A stretch of 64,000 nt of DNA from Arion vulgaris (Eukaryota; Mollusca; Gastropoda; Stylommatophora; Arionidae), in contig CM036756.1 of the NCBI GenBank assembly GCA_020796225.1, positions 44,149,398 to 44,213,397 of the forward strand, written 5' to 3'. Of the stretch, positions 34,111-43,530 are shown piece by piece (position 1 is the first letter of the stretch; each line of letters begins with the position of its first letter). The notes beneath the pieces were generated by a model. That model was not told the origin of the DNA. It saw nothing but the letters and a program-made list of their open reading frames with translations, and did not search any database. A program made the translations under genes and the position numbers.

Positions 34111-34269
34111 GCTACACAGTTTTACTTCAGTCTTCCCTTATATTGTTTATATTAAAGTAGTACGATGTTGATTATAACGGTATTTTTCTTGTGACCAACG
34201 GTACACGTTTGGTGATACGTTCAACATCACGACAGCCGAAGTTATTTCCTAGTATTACTTTGGAACCCA

Positions 34270-34660
34270 ATTTAAGTTGGGTAAACCTCAGATATTAGAA
34301 CATCCTGGACATAGAAGAGAAAAACGTAAAGACATCATAAAAGACCTGCATATCATGGAGCATTGGCTCATAAATAACATCATGTCCCGAAAGATGAAAT
34401 ATTTTGGTCACGTTGAGCATCAAAGTGGTTTGGGGGAAAACAGTAATGGAAGGTCTGGTTTCTGGAGTACGAGGCAGGGGGCGACCAAGACGAAGGTGGC
34501 AGCAGGACATCAAAGAAACATTGTACATGACGCTGGAGGAGGCGGGTTAACTTGCTAGAGGCAGAGAGTTTTCAGGGGGCTGTGATGAAAGCAACGTTCC
34601 GCAAGGGACATGCTACTACTTGACCTTGAAACCGCAAAGATGCTGAGGTCGGAAACATAT
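34270..34660 (+). pseudogene. L-5 CR1/L2-like LINE C-terminal fragment
   Basis: Reading through frame changes: LVSGVRGRGRPRRRWQQDIK, ETLYMTLEEAG, LARGREFSGGCDESNVPQGT and ETAKMLRSE. The RGRGRPRRRW segment followed by DIKETL and a helix is the standard C-terminus of these LINEs. The same end appears in decayed form at 50490-50640 (SFRWTLMKATL). The upstream RT part is barely recognisable. Confidence 0.7.
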
Positions 34661-34671
34661 ACTACTACATC

Positions 34672-34742
34672 CGGGGATTTCGAACCTGGGTCCACGAGTC
34701 TTCGAAGCAAGGGCATTAATCACCAATTTGATCGTCTCTCTC
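34672..34742 (-). mobile_element. tRNA-like SINE head
   Basis: On the - strand, CCAGGTTCGAAATCCCCGGA is a good B box with flank, and the sequence 40-60 nt before it (AAATTGGTGATTAATGCCC) could hold a decayed A box. It is probably a SINE head remnant rather than a tRNA gene, as no full cloverleaf can be drawn. Confidence 0.5.
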
Positions 34743-34847
34743 TCTATTTCTCTCGCTCTCATATATAATTTTATAGTGATGATGATGACAACGTCATATT
34801 GTTGTCTTTCTTTCTCTCTCTCTCTTTCATATCTAGAATATCATAGT

Positions 34848-37261
34848 CAGTGCCGGATTAGGCCAGCGCGTGGCCTGTAGCAAATTTTAGCGCGGGGCCC
34901 TAGGTTTTGTATGATAATAAATAATAAAACACAACTTTTACAAACAAACTTTTCTTGATTTAATGTGAGTAAATTTAGAGATAATACTAGACAAATCAAT
35001 TTCTCTAAGTAAATTACATTCAATGTTCATTAAGGTGAGGTTATTTAGACGATCTTGTCCCATCATGTTCCTTAACTCACTTTTTATACGCTTTAATGTT
35101 GAAAAAGAACGTTCTACGCTGCAGTTAGTAATCACTAAAGACAAATAAATTCGTAAGACTATTTCTACATTTGGAAAACACGACTAATGAATTATCCATT
35201 ATAAGTTTATAAAATTGCAGTTCAAGAGCCTCATGCTTTTCGTTGCTAACAGCAGCAGCTACATTAGTTTTAAGAAGTTCAACGAACTGCACAAGTTCGT
35301 CGTCTAGACTTTCTTTCAAATCCTCTTGGTAAGAGCTGACAATATTTGGAGTTCTTTTCAAGATCTCTTCTGCTGCAAGAGATTTTAACTGCCGAAGTAT
35401 TCCAAATACACCAATCACTCTATGGTACGCTCTCATGCGTTTAGGTAAGGCAGGGGTACATTATCAATTATGACAATAAACACCTGACTTTCAAATTTGT
35501 GTTTGGGTGTTTGATTTTCTACAACTTCATCGAGTGTGGTAGAGCCGCTGAAATCGTCGTACTTAGTATTTCGCTTGCATCGTCTTGAAGTTTGTTGCTG
35601 ATATTCTTGACAGTCAGTCAGGTTTCTGGCTTTAGCCTCAATATCTGAAAATGTAGGCTGCATTGCTTGAACGTACCAGTGTAAAGATTCATAAAGGGCA
35701 TATCCCGTGTTAAGGTCTTGATCATGTGACTGTAATGAAGCGCTAGACGCTTGCAAGCGTTCTAGTATTCCGTTCCATAAAATGGTCAATATTCCTGTTT
35801 CCAACTTACTTATCCCCAAAACTAGCCAATATGCCTGATTACGACACTCTACCTTTTGATCATGTAATTTGAGATGTCATCCAAAACTTGTTTGATAGTG
35901 GTAAAATCACATAAAAGTGCCTTTGTCGCATCAGCTCGGGCAGATCACCTGGTGTCCGACAGTCTCTTCAAAGTCGGGAGTTTTGAGTCTGTATCTTCCA
36001 GTGCTTTTGTAAGAATGCCCCATTGATAGGTAGAAGCGGAAAAGAATGTATAGAGGCTTTCAACAAAATCGAAAAATAGATGCTTCTATACAACATTCTG
36101 CAGCACACTTAACAACCAAATTCAGTGAATGTGCAAAGCAGGAATGTATTCTGCGTACTTATTTATTTCCTTAATGCGTGCTTGTAAGCCGTGGCATTTC
36201 CCACTCATGTTGCTGGCATTGTCATAGCTTTGACCACGACAGTCTTTGATAGCAATGCCAGCCATTTTTCTTTCAAAAATCAAGAAAGCTTTGGGCGAGT
36301 TGTTCAGCAGTATGACTTTCCATATCCAAGAACCTCACAAACCTTTCCACTGGTCCAGATGGTAACACATAGTGCACTATTAGAGTGAGTTGGTCCACAT
36401 GCGAAATGTCTGGAGTAGAGTCAGTGATACGGAATAGTGCTTGCCTTTCTTAATTTCTCAAATAATATGATCCAGTAAGCTTGATGCAATTAGATGGATA
36501 AATTCCTCATATGTTGTTTTTGATAAGTATGGCGTATGTTCCTCTCCTTTATTTGCATAAGTATTTATACGCTGAGCCAGAAAAATGTCAAATTTAGCTA
36601 TTAATTCCAACAAACCTAAATAATGGTTATCATTAGGTGAACCAATAGTTTCATCACTACACCGAAATGCAAAACCTCGTTCTGCAAAAAATTGAATAAC
36701 TGAAGTAATTCGTTCTAAAAGTGTCCGCCAATATGTTTGTTCGGTCTCAATTTGGCTTAACAAGTTAAGAATCGACACCCGCATCCTTCGTTTTGCAAAC
36801 TAACAGCGAAATTATCGCTTGTCTAGGGGAGGGGGGGCTTTCTTCATGTTTTTCAACAAATTATTCGCGTTTTCCAGTCGTCAAATCCTTCTTTCGTAAA
36901 CCGACCACTTGCATTTATTTTAAACTAAGTTTCCGAGCAAAAACTGCTGAAGGAACAGAAACTGGGTTATGAGTAAAATTTAATGGTCTTTTTGTTCAAG
37001 CTTTCAAGTTTTCGTTTATTAGAAGCGTGTGAAAAAGGGGACACTCCTACACAAAAAAATAAAAAACTGTAACGTTGTTAGTGAGCTCAATGCGACCGCC
37101 CGTACCTAGCTAAGTCTGAAATTGTGTAAACATGATCTTGGCCCTAACCTAAATAAGAAAAGAATGAAAGCAGCTTAGCTTTGTCACATATGCGCGGGGC
37201 CCCCTCGAAGCGCGAGGCCCGTAGCATTTGCTACTTCTGCTACTAGGCTAATCCGACGCTG
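34848..37261 (-). mobile_element. hAT transposon, 2.4 kb, both ends and target duplication intact
   Basis: The left end CAGTGCCGGATTAGGCCAGC and inverted right end CAGCGTCGGATTAGCCTAGT are imperfect terminal repeats, followed by GTAGCAAAT and GGGGCCC blocks on both sides. A perfect 8-bp direct repeat ATCATAGT flanks it (34840-34847, 37262-37269). The element sits inside a (GATGAT)/(CT)n-rich locus: CTCTCTCT and GATGATGAT tracts lie on both sides. Its transposase is on the - strand with many frame breaks. Confidence 0.93.
34938..36784 (-). pseudogene. hAT transposase, ZMYM1-like, frameshifted
   Basis: The - strand in order: RCSDETIGSPNDNHYLGLLE, EFIHLIASSLLDHII, then in other frames GQSYDNASNMSGKCHGLQA (a well-kept D-N-A-x-N-M-S-G motif of this group), KRLSDTRWSAR-like KRLSDTR, and the C-terminal dimerisation part VITNCSVERSFSTLKRIKSE. 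Stops and frame changes occur about every 100 residues, so it cannot act. The reading order and spacing look complete apart from the first zinc finger. hAT transposases cut the element out at its terminal repeats and make 8-bp duplications, as seen here. Confidence 0.88.
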
Positions 37262-37300
37262 ATCATAGTGATGATGATGACGACATCTTGTTATCGTCCT

Positions 37301-37301
<1 letters not shown>

Positions 37302-37336
<35 letters not shown>
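37302..37336. repeat. (TC)n microsatellite
   Basis: A pure TC run, preceded by GATGATGATGACGACATC, just right of the hAT. A similar but shorter CT tract with GATGATGATGACAACGTC lies just left of it at 34738-34830. Confidence 0.95.
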
Positions 37337-37341
<5 letters not shown>

Positions 37342-37379
37342 TACACATTATCACAGTGATGATGATGGCATCACGTTAG

Positions 37380-38019
37380 TCTTGGGAAACCATAGATGTA
37401 GCGTAGCGCTGATAGTTTACTTGATTTCTGCGTTCTCCGTACACGTTTTGTATATGCCAGCCACATTACAAAACACAAATAAATAAATAAAAGCTGATCG
37501 CGTAAGAAAGAAGACGGATGTGTACAGCTGTGTAGTTATCTTCTCTTTCTTTCTTCACATCTGATCTCATATCTTTTATCTATATTTTCATTATCACAAA
37601 TATTTAGTAACACGCGTTTCTTTTCTATTGCCTCACTTATTGCACCTGACAATTTGTATATATTATTCAGTACACAATGATTGCATACACAAACTAAAAG
37701 TACAAGTCCCAACAATCATTCCACACATTCTCCAGAAATAACATACTTCAAAGATCATCCACACAACATACATCTTTGCGTTCTAAACATAGCTACCTGT
37801 TGTTAGTTAGCGACAGAACCGAGCTTCCAGATCTGCACACAGACCTGTAGGTGCACAGTTTTTCTATCTCGAATATCACAAAACGTGAACGCTCATCAGG
37901 GCGCCATTTACAGCCATCATCTGAAACCTTTACTGATATTTATATAATTACATCTTTTATTTGAAGTAAATCGTTTTGTTTATTATACATGTATTTGTTT
38001 CTGTCTATCTATATCATTT
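37380..38019. other. Unassigned stretch
   Basis: No ORF or motif I can support. It is AT-rich single-copy-looking sequence. Confidence 0.4.
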
Positions 38020-38100
38020 AGAGACTGGGAAAAGAGAAGGACAACTGTTGAGACCCCATGCTCCACGAGAAGTTGAGAGGAATACGTTAGGTTAGTTATC
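38020..38100 (+). pseudogene. L-6 LINE extreme 3' end
   Basis: The + strand reads RLGKEKDNC in one frame and TGKREGQLLRPHAPREVERN in the next, matching the tail of the fragment at 23085-23310 (AGKRDVLLRPYTPRGTENG). Confidence 0.6.
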
Positions 38101-38224
38101 TATATCAATCTCATTTCTCGTTTGAAACATAAAGCTTCCTGAAGAGATTTCCTTTGTTACCAATTTGTCGCATTTCTATCATTCGTTCTTTCTTTCTTTT
38201 GTCCTTCACTGCTTTTTTGCCGCT

Positions 38225-38450
38225 AGGCGTAGCAGGTTTAACTGATGATCGGTTTCCGAGATAATGCACGCTCGGTCGCTTGATATGGTGTGGTATTGTG
38301 GAGTTTTAAGATGTCTGTAACTCCATCAACCCATCTTTTTCTTGGTCTGCCCCTTCCTCTTGATGATTCCATTTTCAGGTTGTACGCTCTTGCAACTGGT
38401 GTATTCGGGTTCATTCTGACCAAGTAGCCAAACCATTTGAGTCTCTGTTT
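38225..38450 (-). pseudogene. LINE C-terminal fragment, L-2-like
   Basis: The - strand reads KRFGYLVRMNPNTPVARA (partly across a stop), then SSRGRGRPRKRWVDGVTDIL, KLHNTTPYQATERALSRKPI. This is the GRPRKRW..D...L segment followed by a short helix, as in 28301-29362. Confidence 0.78.
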
Positions 38451-38459
38451 CCCACATCA

Positions 38460-39539
38460 TTCGTTTCCCACATTATATCAGCTGACAATCGTTCAATTCT
38501 CCAGTTTTCTTCATGTTTACATTGAACGTTCAGATCGACTATTCTTATTTAATGTTCTATCATCGGAGAGCTGTTCTAGCCAGTGCCTTTAAGGCATACG
38601 ACATCAACACCCAATCCTTCTTCATCACTTCTTTCAATGATAATCTCCAATCATCCACAGTTTGCTAGTTTTAAAAGCGATTCATTTGCTTTCGTATTTG
38701 ACCAGAAAATTTGTAAGATTCCTCCCGTAAATATTTATTTTGGAAAATTTTCAACTTTTGTATGATGCTGTTGGTAATTTTCAAACACTCGCTGCCATAT
38801 AATTGCACTTACAGAACCCGGATACATTCTATACATTTTAAGCTTTGCTTTAAGATTTAATACGTTTTGGCTTTCCAGGAATTTAGGAGCATTAAATTAA
38901 TTTGTTTACTTTAAATTTATTTAAATAAATATATTTTACAAATAATATGCTTTTTTACTGATCCCCCCAACCCACGGAATTAACGTTCCACACATTAGGA
39001 AAGGAATTGTCCCGCCTTCCTTCTGCATACTTAACGTAGAAAGTTTTTGAGATAATCATTTTACATCCCACAGTATGAAAAGACTTCCGGGCATGATCAT
39101 TTTCATCATTTTGTTATTATTAAAAAAGTCAAATAAATATTGTAGGCACTTAAAAGTTCGTAGGCCACAGGCGCTGTACGTACTCGGTCTAATGAATAAG
39201 GCAGTCTTGCTGCTGATGGTTCCTGTAGCTGTTCTGTTATAAATCTCCTTAAAAAAAACAGGTCTAATGGCGAACGCTTGGTTTTCCAGTCTAAAATATG
39301 GTAAAATGAGCGAACTCCGTAGCTCTAGTAACAATCATATAGGATCTCCGAAAAAAATACACAATTGAGCCGAACGACAAGGTCGGGATTCGAACCACGA
39401 CTTTCAGGACGTAATACAGATTGGTTAACCTCCAGTCTACACATACACACCAACCCCCACCCAAGGAAAAATAATGTTAAAATCATGTCCTTCATGCCGT
39501 CTCCTGGTATTGCATAGAGAAATTATAACTTCAAATTAA
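38460..39539. other. Mostly unassigned; one unrecognised - strand frame and one tRNA-like head
   Basis: At 39056-39334 a 92-codon - strand frame contains SSLILPYFRLENQAFAIRP and GTISSKTALFIRPSTYSA; I do not recognise it, but the style suggests the end of another retroelement. At 39362-39445 a reversed B box (GGGATTCGAACCACGAC) marks a tRNA-like SINE head on the - strand. Elsewhere I see nothing. Confidence 0.45.
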
Positions 39540-39785
39540 TTCTTCTTCAAACTCTCCATATCGACTACTTGTTAACCACTATATACGATCTGTATGTGAT
39601 CTGAACCTAGGAGCGATTATACGTTGTGCCAGTTATGCGCCTACAAGTAGGCCAGCACATCCGATATCTGCTACGCTTTTTATTTACTAGGTTAGCTTCT
39701 CTAGGCCCCTACCTCAGTCGCCGCCTCTTACAACATGCCTTGCCTTGTAGGTCGCAGTGGTACTATTCTTTGTTTCAATTGCTGT
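39540..39785 (-). mobile_element. SINE-A copy whose 5' end grows into an array
   Basis: Antisense copy: TTCTTCTTCAAACTCTCCAT, GTTGTGCCAGTTATGCGCCT, CTACGCTTTTTATTTACTAG, GTCGCAGTGGTACTATTCTT, TGTCCCCGGCACCACACCG. In other copies the last motif (CCCCGGCACCACACGGGCG-like) is the 5' terminus of the SINE. Here it is repeated about 20 times to 40257. Confidence 0.9.
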
Positions 39786-40257
39786 CCCCGGCACCACACC
39801 GCCGAAAACCCCGGCACCACACTGCCGAAACCCCGGCACCACACGCCGAAACCTCGGCACCACACCGCCGAAACCCCGGCACCACACGCCGAAACCCGGC
39901 ACCACCCGAAAACCCGGCACCACACCGCCGAAAACCCCGGCACCACACCGCCGAAAACCCCGGCACCACACCGCCGAAAACCCCGGCACCACACCGCCGA
40001 AAACCCCGGCACCACACCGCCGAAAACCCCGGCACCACACCGCCGAAAACCCCGGCACCACACCGCCGAAAACCCCGGCACCACACCGCCGAAAACCCCG
40101 GCACCACACCGCCGAAAACCCCGGCACCACACCGCCGAAAACCCCGGCACCACACCGCCGAAAACCCCGGCACCACACCGCCGAAAACCCCGGCACCACA
40201 CCGCCGAAAACCCCGGCACCACACCGCCGAAAACCCCGGCACCACACCGCCGAAAAC
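39786..40257. repeat. 23-bp GC-rich minisatellite derived from the SINE-A 5' end
   Basis: About 20 copies of a 23-bp unit (CCCCGGCACCACACCGCCGA plus AAA). The first few, next to the SINE, vary in length (20-23 bp); the rest are nearly identical. The unit equals the first ~16 bases of SINE-A (antisense) with CGCCGAAAA added. ORFs on both strands (ENPGTTPPKTPAPHRR and the reverse) arise because there are no stops in the unit. Confidence 0.95.
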
Positions 40258-40277
40258 TAATTGAAATTGTTGTTTCC

Positions 40278-41403
40278 AAAATAACAAATGCCAATGATTC
40301 ACACAAATGTCATTTACCTAAAAATATTATATAAACAGTCACAAACACTACAAAAACATTTTGAACAATCCCCAAAATAACAAATCCTACAGATCTAACA
40401 AATGTCATTTACTAAAATATTATAACAACAGTCACAAACAATCAACAAAACACATTAGAACAATCCTAAAATAACAAATGCCAATGATTCCAAATGTCAT
40501 TTACCTAAAAAATATTATAATACAAAAGTCACAAACACTACAAAACATTCTTGAACAATCCTTAAAATAACAAATGTCAATCATTACACAATGTCATTTA
40601 CCTAAAAGACTATAATACAAAAGTCACAAACACTACAAAACATTCTTGAACAATCCCAAAATAACAAATGCCAATGATTCACAAAATGTCATTCCTAAAA
40701 TATTATAATACAACAGTCACAAACACTACAAAAACATTCTTGAACATCCCAAAATAACAAATGTCAATGATTCACACAAATGTCATTACCTAAAATATTA
40801 TAATACAACAGTCACAAACACTACAAACATTCTTGAACAATCCCCAAAATAACAAATGTCAATGATTCACAAAATGTATTTACCTAAAAATATATAATAA
40901 ACAGTGCAAACACTAAAAAAATTCTTGAACAATCCAAAATAACAAATGCCAATGATTCACAAAATGTCATTTACCTAAAAATATTATAATACAACAGTCA
41001 CAAACACTACAAAACATTCTTGAACAATCCAAATAACAATGTCAATGATTCACACAAATGTATTTACCTAAAATATTATATATATAGTCACAAAACAAAA
41101 ACATTCTTGAACAATCCCAAAATAACAAATGTCAATGATTACACAAATGTATTTACCTAAAAAATATTATTACTTAACAGTCACAAACACTACAAAAACA
41201 TTCTGAACAATCCCCAAAAAACAAATGCCAATGATTCCACAAATGTCATTTACGAAAAATATATAATACAAATAAAACACTAAAAAACATTCTTGAACAA
41301 TCCAAAATAACAATGTAAGATTCACACAAATGTCATTTACCTAAAAATATTATAATACAACAGTCACAAACACTACAAAAACATTCTTGAACAATCCCCA
41401 AAA
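40278..41403. repeat. ~96-bp tandem repeat, 12 copies
   Basis: Units of about 92-99 bp carrying AAAATAACAAATGCCAATGA, CACAAATGTCATTTACCTAA, AATATTATAATACAACAGTC and AACACTACAAAAACATTCTT, ending GAACAATCCCC. They differ mainly by one- or two-base indels in A runs, which suggests homopolymer sequencing error as much as divergence. Origin unknown. Confidence 0.93.
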
Positions 41404-41599
41404 TAGACCACAAATCTCTGACAGGTGCTAGAACGACAGGCATAGTTATGTGTTCTTCTCTGTGTATATATGACTAGTAAGTATCAAATTACAAGCTGTA
41501 AACAGATTAAAGGAAAGATTTGTTGTAACCCGCTTCTTCTGTTCTATATTGTATGCTAATTATACATAGGTTAAATATATAAATATATTTTATTTGTAT

Positions 41600-42560
41600 T
41601 GTTTATCTTCTTTTTTCCACTTCTAGTTTTTGCAATCATTTCGTTATTCGTTTTTAGTTACATATTTTCATTTTAGGGCCGTTAGGAACATGTTGTTTGA
41701 CTCTACAAGTTGTGTGTTGTGCGAGAGATGATACAAGTTGTGTGTTGTGCGAGAGATGATACAAGTTGTGTGTTGTGCGAGAGATGATACAAGTTGTGTG
41801 TTGTGCGAGAGATGATACAAGTTGTGTGTTGTGCGAGAGATGATACAAGTTGTGTGTTGTGCGAGAGATGATACAAGTTGTGTGTTGTGCGAGAGATGAT
41901 ACAAGTTGTGTGTTGTGCGAGAGATGATACAAGTTGTGTGTTGTGCGAGAGATGATACAAGTTGTGTGTTGTGCGAGAGATGATACAAGTTGTGTGTTGT
42001 GCGAGAGATGATACAAGTTGTGTGTTGTGCGAGAGATGATACAAGTTGTGTGTTGTGCGAGAGATGATACAAGTTGTGTGTTGTGCGAGAGATGATACAA
42101 GTTGTGTGTTGTGCGAGAGATGATACAAGTTGTGTGTTGTGCGAGAGATGATACAAGTTGTGTGTTGTGCGAGAGATGATACAAGTTGTGTGTTGTGCGA
42201 GAGATGATACAAGTTGTGTGTTGTGCGAGAGATGATACAAGTTGTGTGTTGTGCGAGAGATGATACAAGTTGTGTGTTGTAGAGAGATGATACAAGTTGT
42301 GTGTTGTGCGAGAGATGATACAAGTTGTGTGTTGTGCGAGAGATGATACAAGTTGTGTGTTGTGCGAGAGATGATACAAGTTGTGTGTTGTGCGAGAGAT
42401 GATACAAGTTGTGTGTTGTGCGAGAGAATGATATACAAGTTGTGTGTTGTGCGAGAGATGAAATTCTTCACGTCTCGTGTATCCTTTGCTTTAATTACGG
42501 CCTCTTGGTCGAAACGTTGCTCTATATTGTTATTGTTTTTTTTGTAAAACTGCGTTTTTA
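41600..42560 (+). mobile_element. Single-arm relative of the fold-back element, with a 28-bp array inside
   Basis: 41620-41690 matches the centre and right arm of 33500-34110: CCACTTCTAG, TTTCGTTATTCGT, TTTAGTTACATATTTTCATT, TTAGGGCCGTTAGGA. 42465-42550 matches the outer part: AAATTCTTCACG, GTATCCTTTGCTT, CTTGGTCGAAACGTTGCT, ATATTGTTATTG, TTTTTTTGTAAAAC. Between them the arm holds a 28-bp minisatellite. No left arm is present. Confidence 0.75.
41703..42462. repeat. 28-bp minisatellite, about 27 copies
   Basis: Very uniform 28-bp units (GATACAAGTTGTGTGTTGTG then CGAGAGAT), with one unit missing two bases at about 42281 and one irregular at 42425. They occupy the site that in the fold-back at 33.5 kb holds GATTCTATATGTAGTGTGAC, and, in its other arm, the 38-bp array. 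All - strand frames are open because the unit has no stop codon there. Confidence 0.96.
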
Positions 42561-42609
42561 CAGCAGCATATTACAGTACTACAGTATACTACATACTACA
42601 GTATATTAC

Positions 42610-42990
42610 AGCAGTTAGAAGACAGAATTGATGCATTTGAGATGTGGATATATAGAAGAATAGGCAGAGTTTCATGGACAGAAAAACAGACAAATAAACA
42701 AGTTTTAGGAAAAATAGGCATGAAGAAACAATTATTAAGAGAAATAAAATTCAGACAAGTAAAGAATTTTGGGCACATAAAAAGACATGACACCATGATA
42801 AAACATTTACTAGAGGGAAAGTTGAGGGGAGAAGAGCAAGAGGAAGACCGAGAGATAAGTGGGAGGAAATTTAAAGAAATTGACAGATTACAGTCTGGCA
42901 GTGTGCATCACCAAGGCGAAAGACAGAGGATGCTGGAGATTCATTGCAGCCAACCTTCGATGTGGAGACGGCACCTGCTGATGATGACAG
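42610..42990 (+). pseudogene. L-4 LINE C-terminal fragment with (GAT)n tail
   Basis: The + strand reads LEDRIDAFEMWIYRRIGRVS, WTEKQTNKQVLGKIGMKKQL, FRQVKNFGHIKRHDTMIKHL, LEGKLRGEEQEEDREI (frame-shifted from RGRRARGRPRDKW), and, after a frame change, CWRFIAANLRCGDGT with a short GATGATGACA tail. FEMW.YRR...SW is the RT thumb signature of non-LTR elements. Confidence 0.82.
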
Positions 42991-43136
42991 TATTTTGTTC
43001 TTACGTGTTTCTCCACTTTTCTCCATCTCCTACGAAATGAACACGTGAATAAAGAGTTTTTAGATACCCCAGGGGAAGCGCCGGAGATAATGAATATGGT
43101 AAATAACTATAACAATTTTTTTTTTTTTTTTTATAG

Positions 43137-43530
43137 GAAGGAATTGATTAATTGATAGGACAGTGAGTAACTATGTGTGCTCCGATCTCTTTCGTACACA
43201 GGAAGATTTCAGCTGCAGTGTACGAACTCTGTAGCACCTGCGAGGATCCCCGGTGTAATTTTGAAGATGGTGAAGATATATTTGTAGGAATTTTATTTTT
43301 AATCTTTCTAATGAATTTTGCCGGGGCAGTGGCTTTCCAGCCTGCTCTTCTCGATTTTGAACTGCCAAGGGTTCTTTACATGCTCAAAATGAACATGAGA
43401 CCTACGTTCTATCGTCCGTCTCCAATATGACTAGGAACTCGATCTCACCTACACTAAGATCAGGGATCTCTGGAAAAATATTCTGATGGCTTCACGAGGG
43501 AGCGAATCTGGTACCTTTGGCACTAGAGAC
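43137..43530 (-). mobile_element. SINE-C copy whose 5' end grows into an array
   Basis: Antisense: TTGATTAATTGATAGG tail, CTATGTGTGCTCCGATCTCT, GTACACAGGAAGATTTCAGC, GCACCTGCGAGGATCCCCGG, CTTCTCGATTTTGAACTGCC, CTCGATCTCACCTACACTAA, GGGAGCGAATCTGGTACC (B-box-like, inverted) and CTTAACCTCTACGTTACAG (A-box end). Related copies are at 23320, 52725 and 62558. The A-box end is repeated about 74 times to the right. Confidence 0.85.

Noticed and set aside
34672..34742. Functional tRNA gene
   Set aside because: B box present but no complete cloverleaf or acceptor stem can be drawn; sits among other SINE heads.
39626..40334. Pro/His-rich and Val/Gly/Cys-rich repeat proteins on both strands
   Set aside because: The 23-bp array lacks stops in all frames; both strands give equally long frames, and the array grows from a SINE end.
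41654..42471. Long - strand ORFs with SHNTQLVSSLAQHTTCIISR
   Set aside because: All three - strand frames are open in the 28-bp unit; no sign of selection on one frame.
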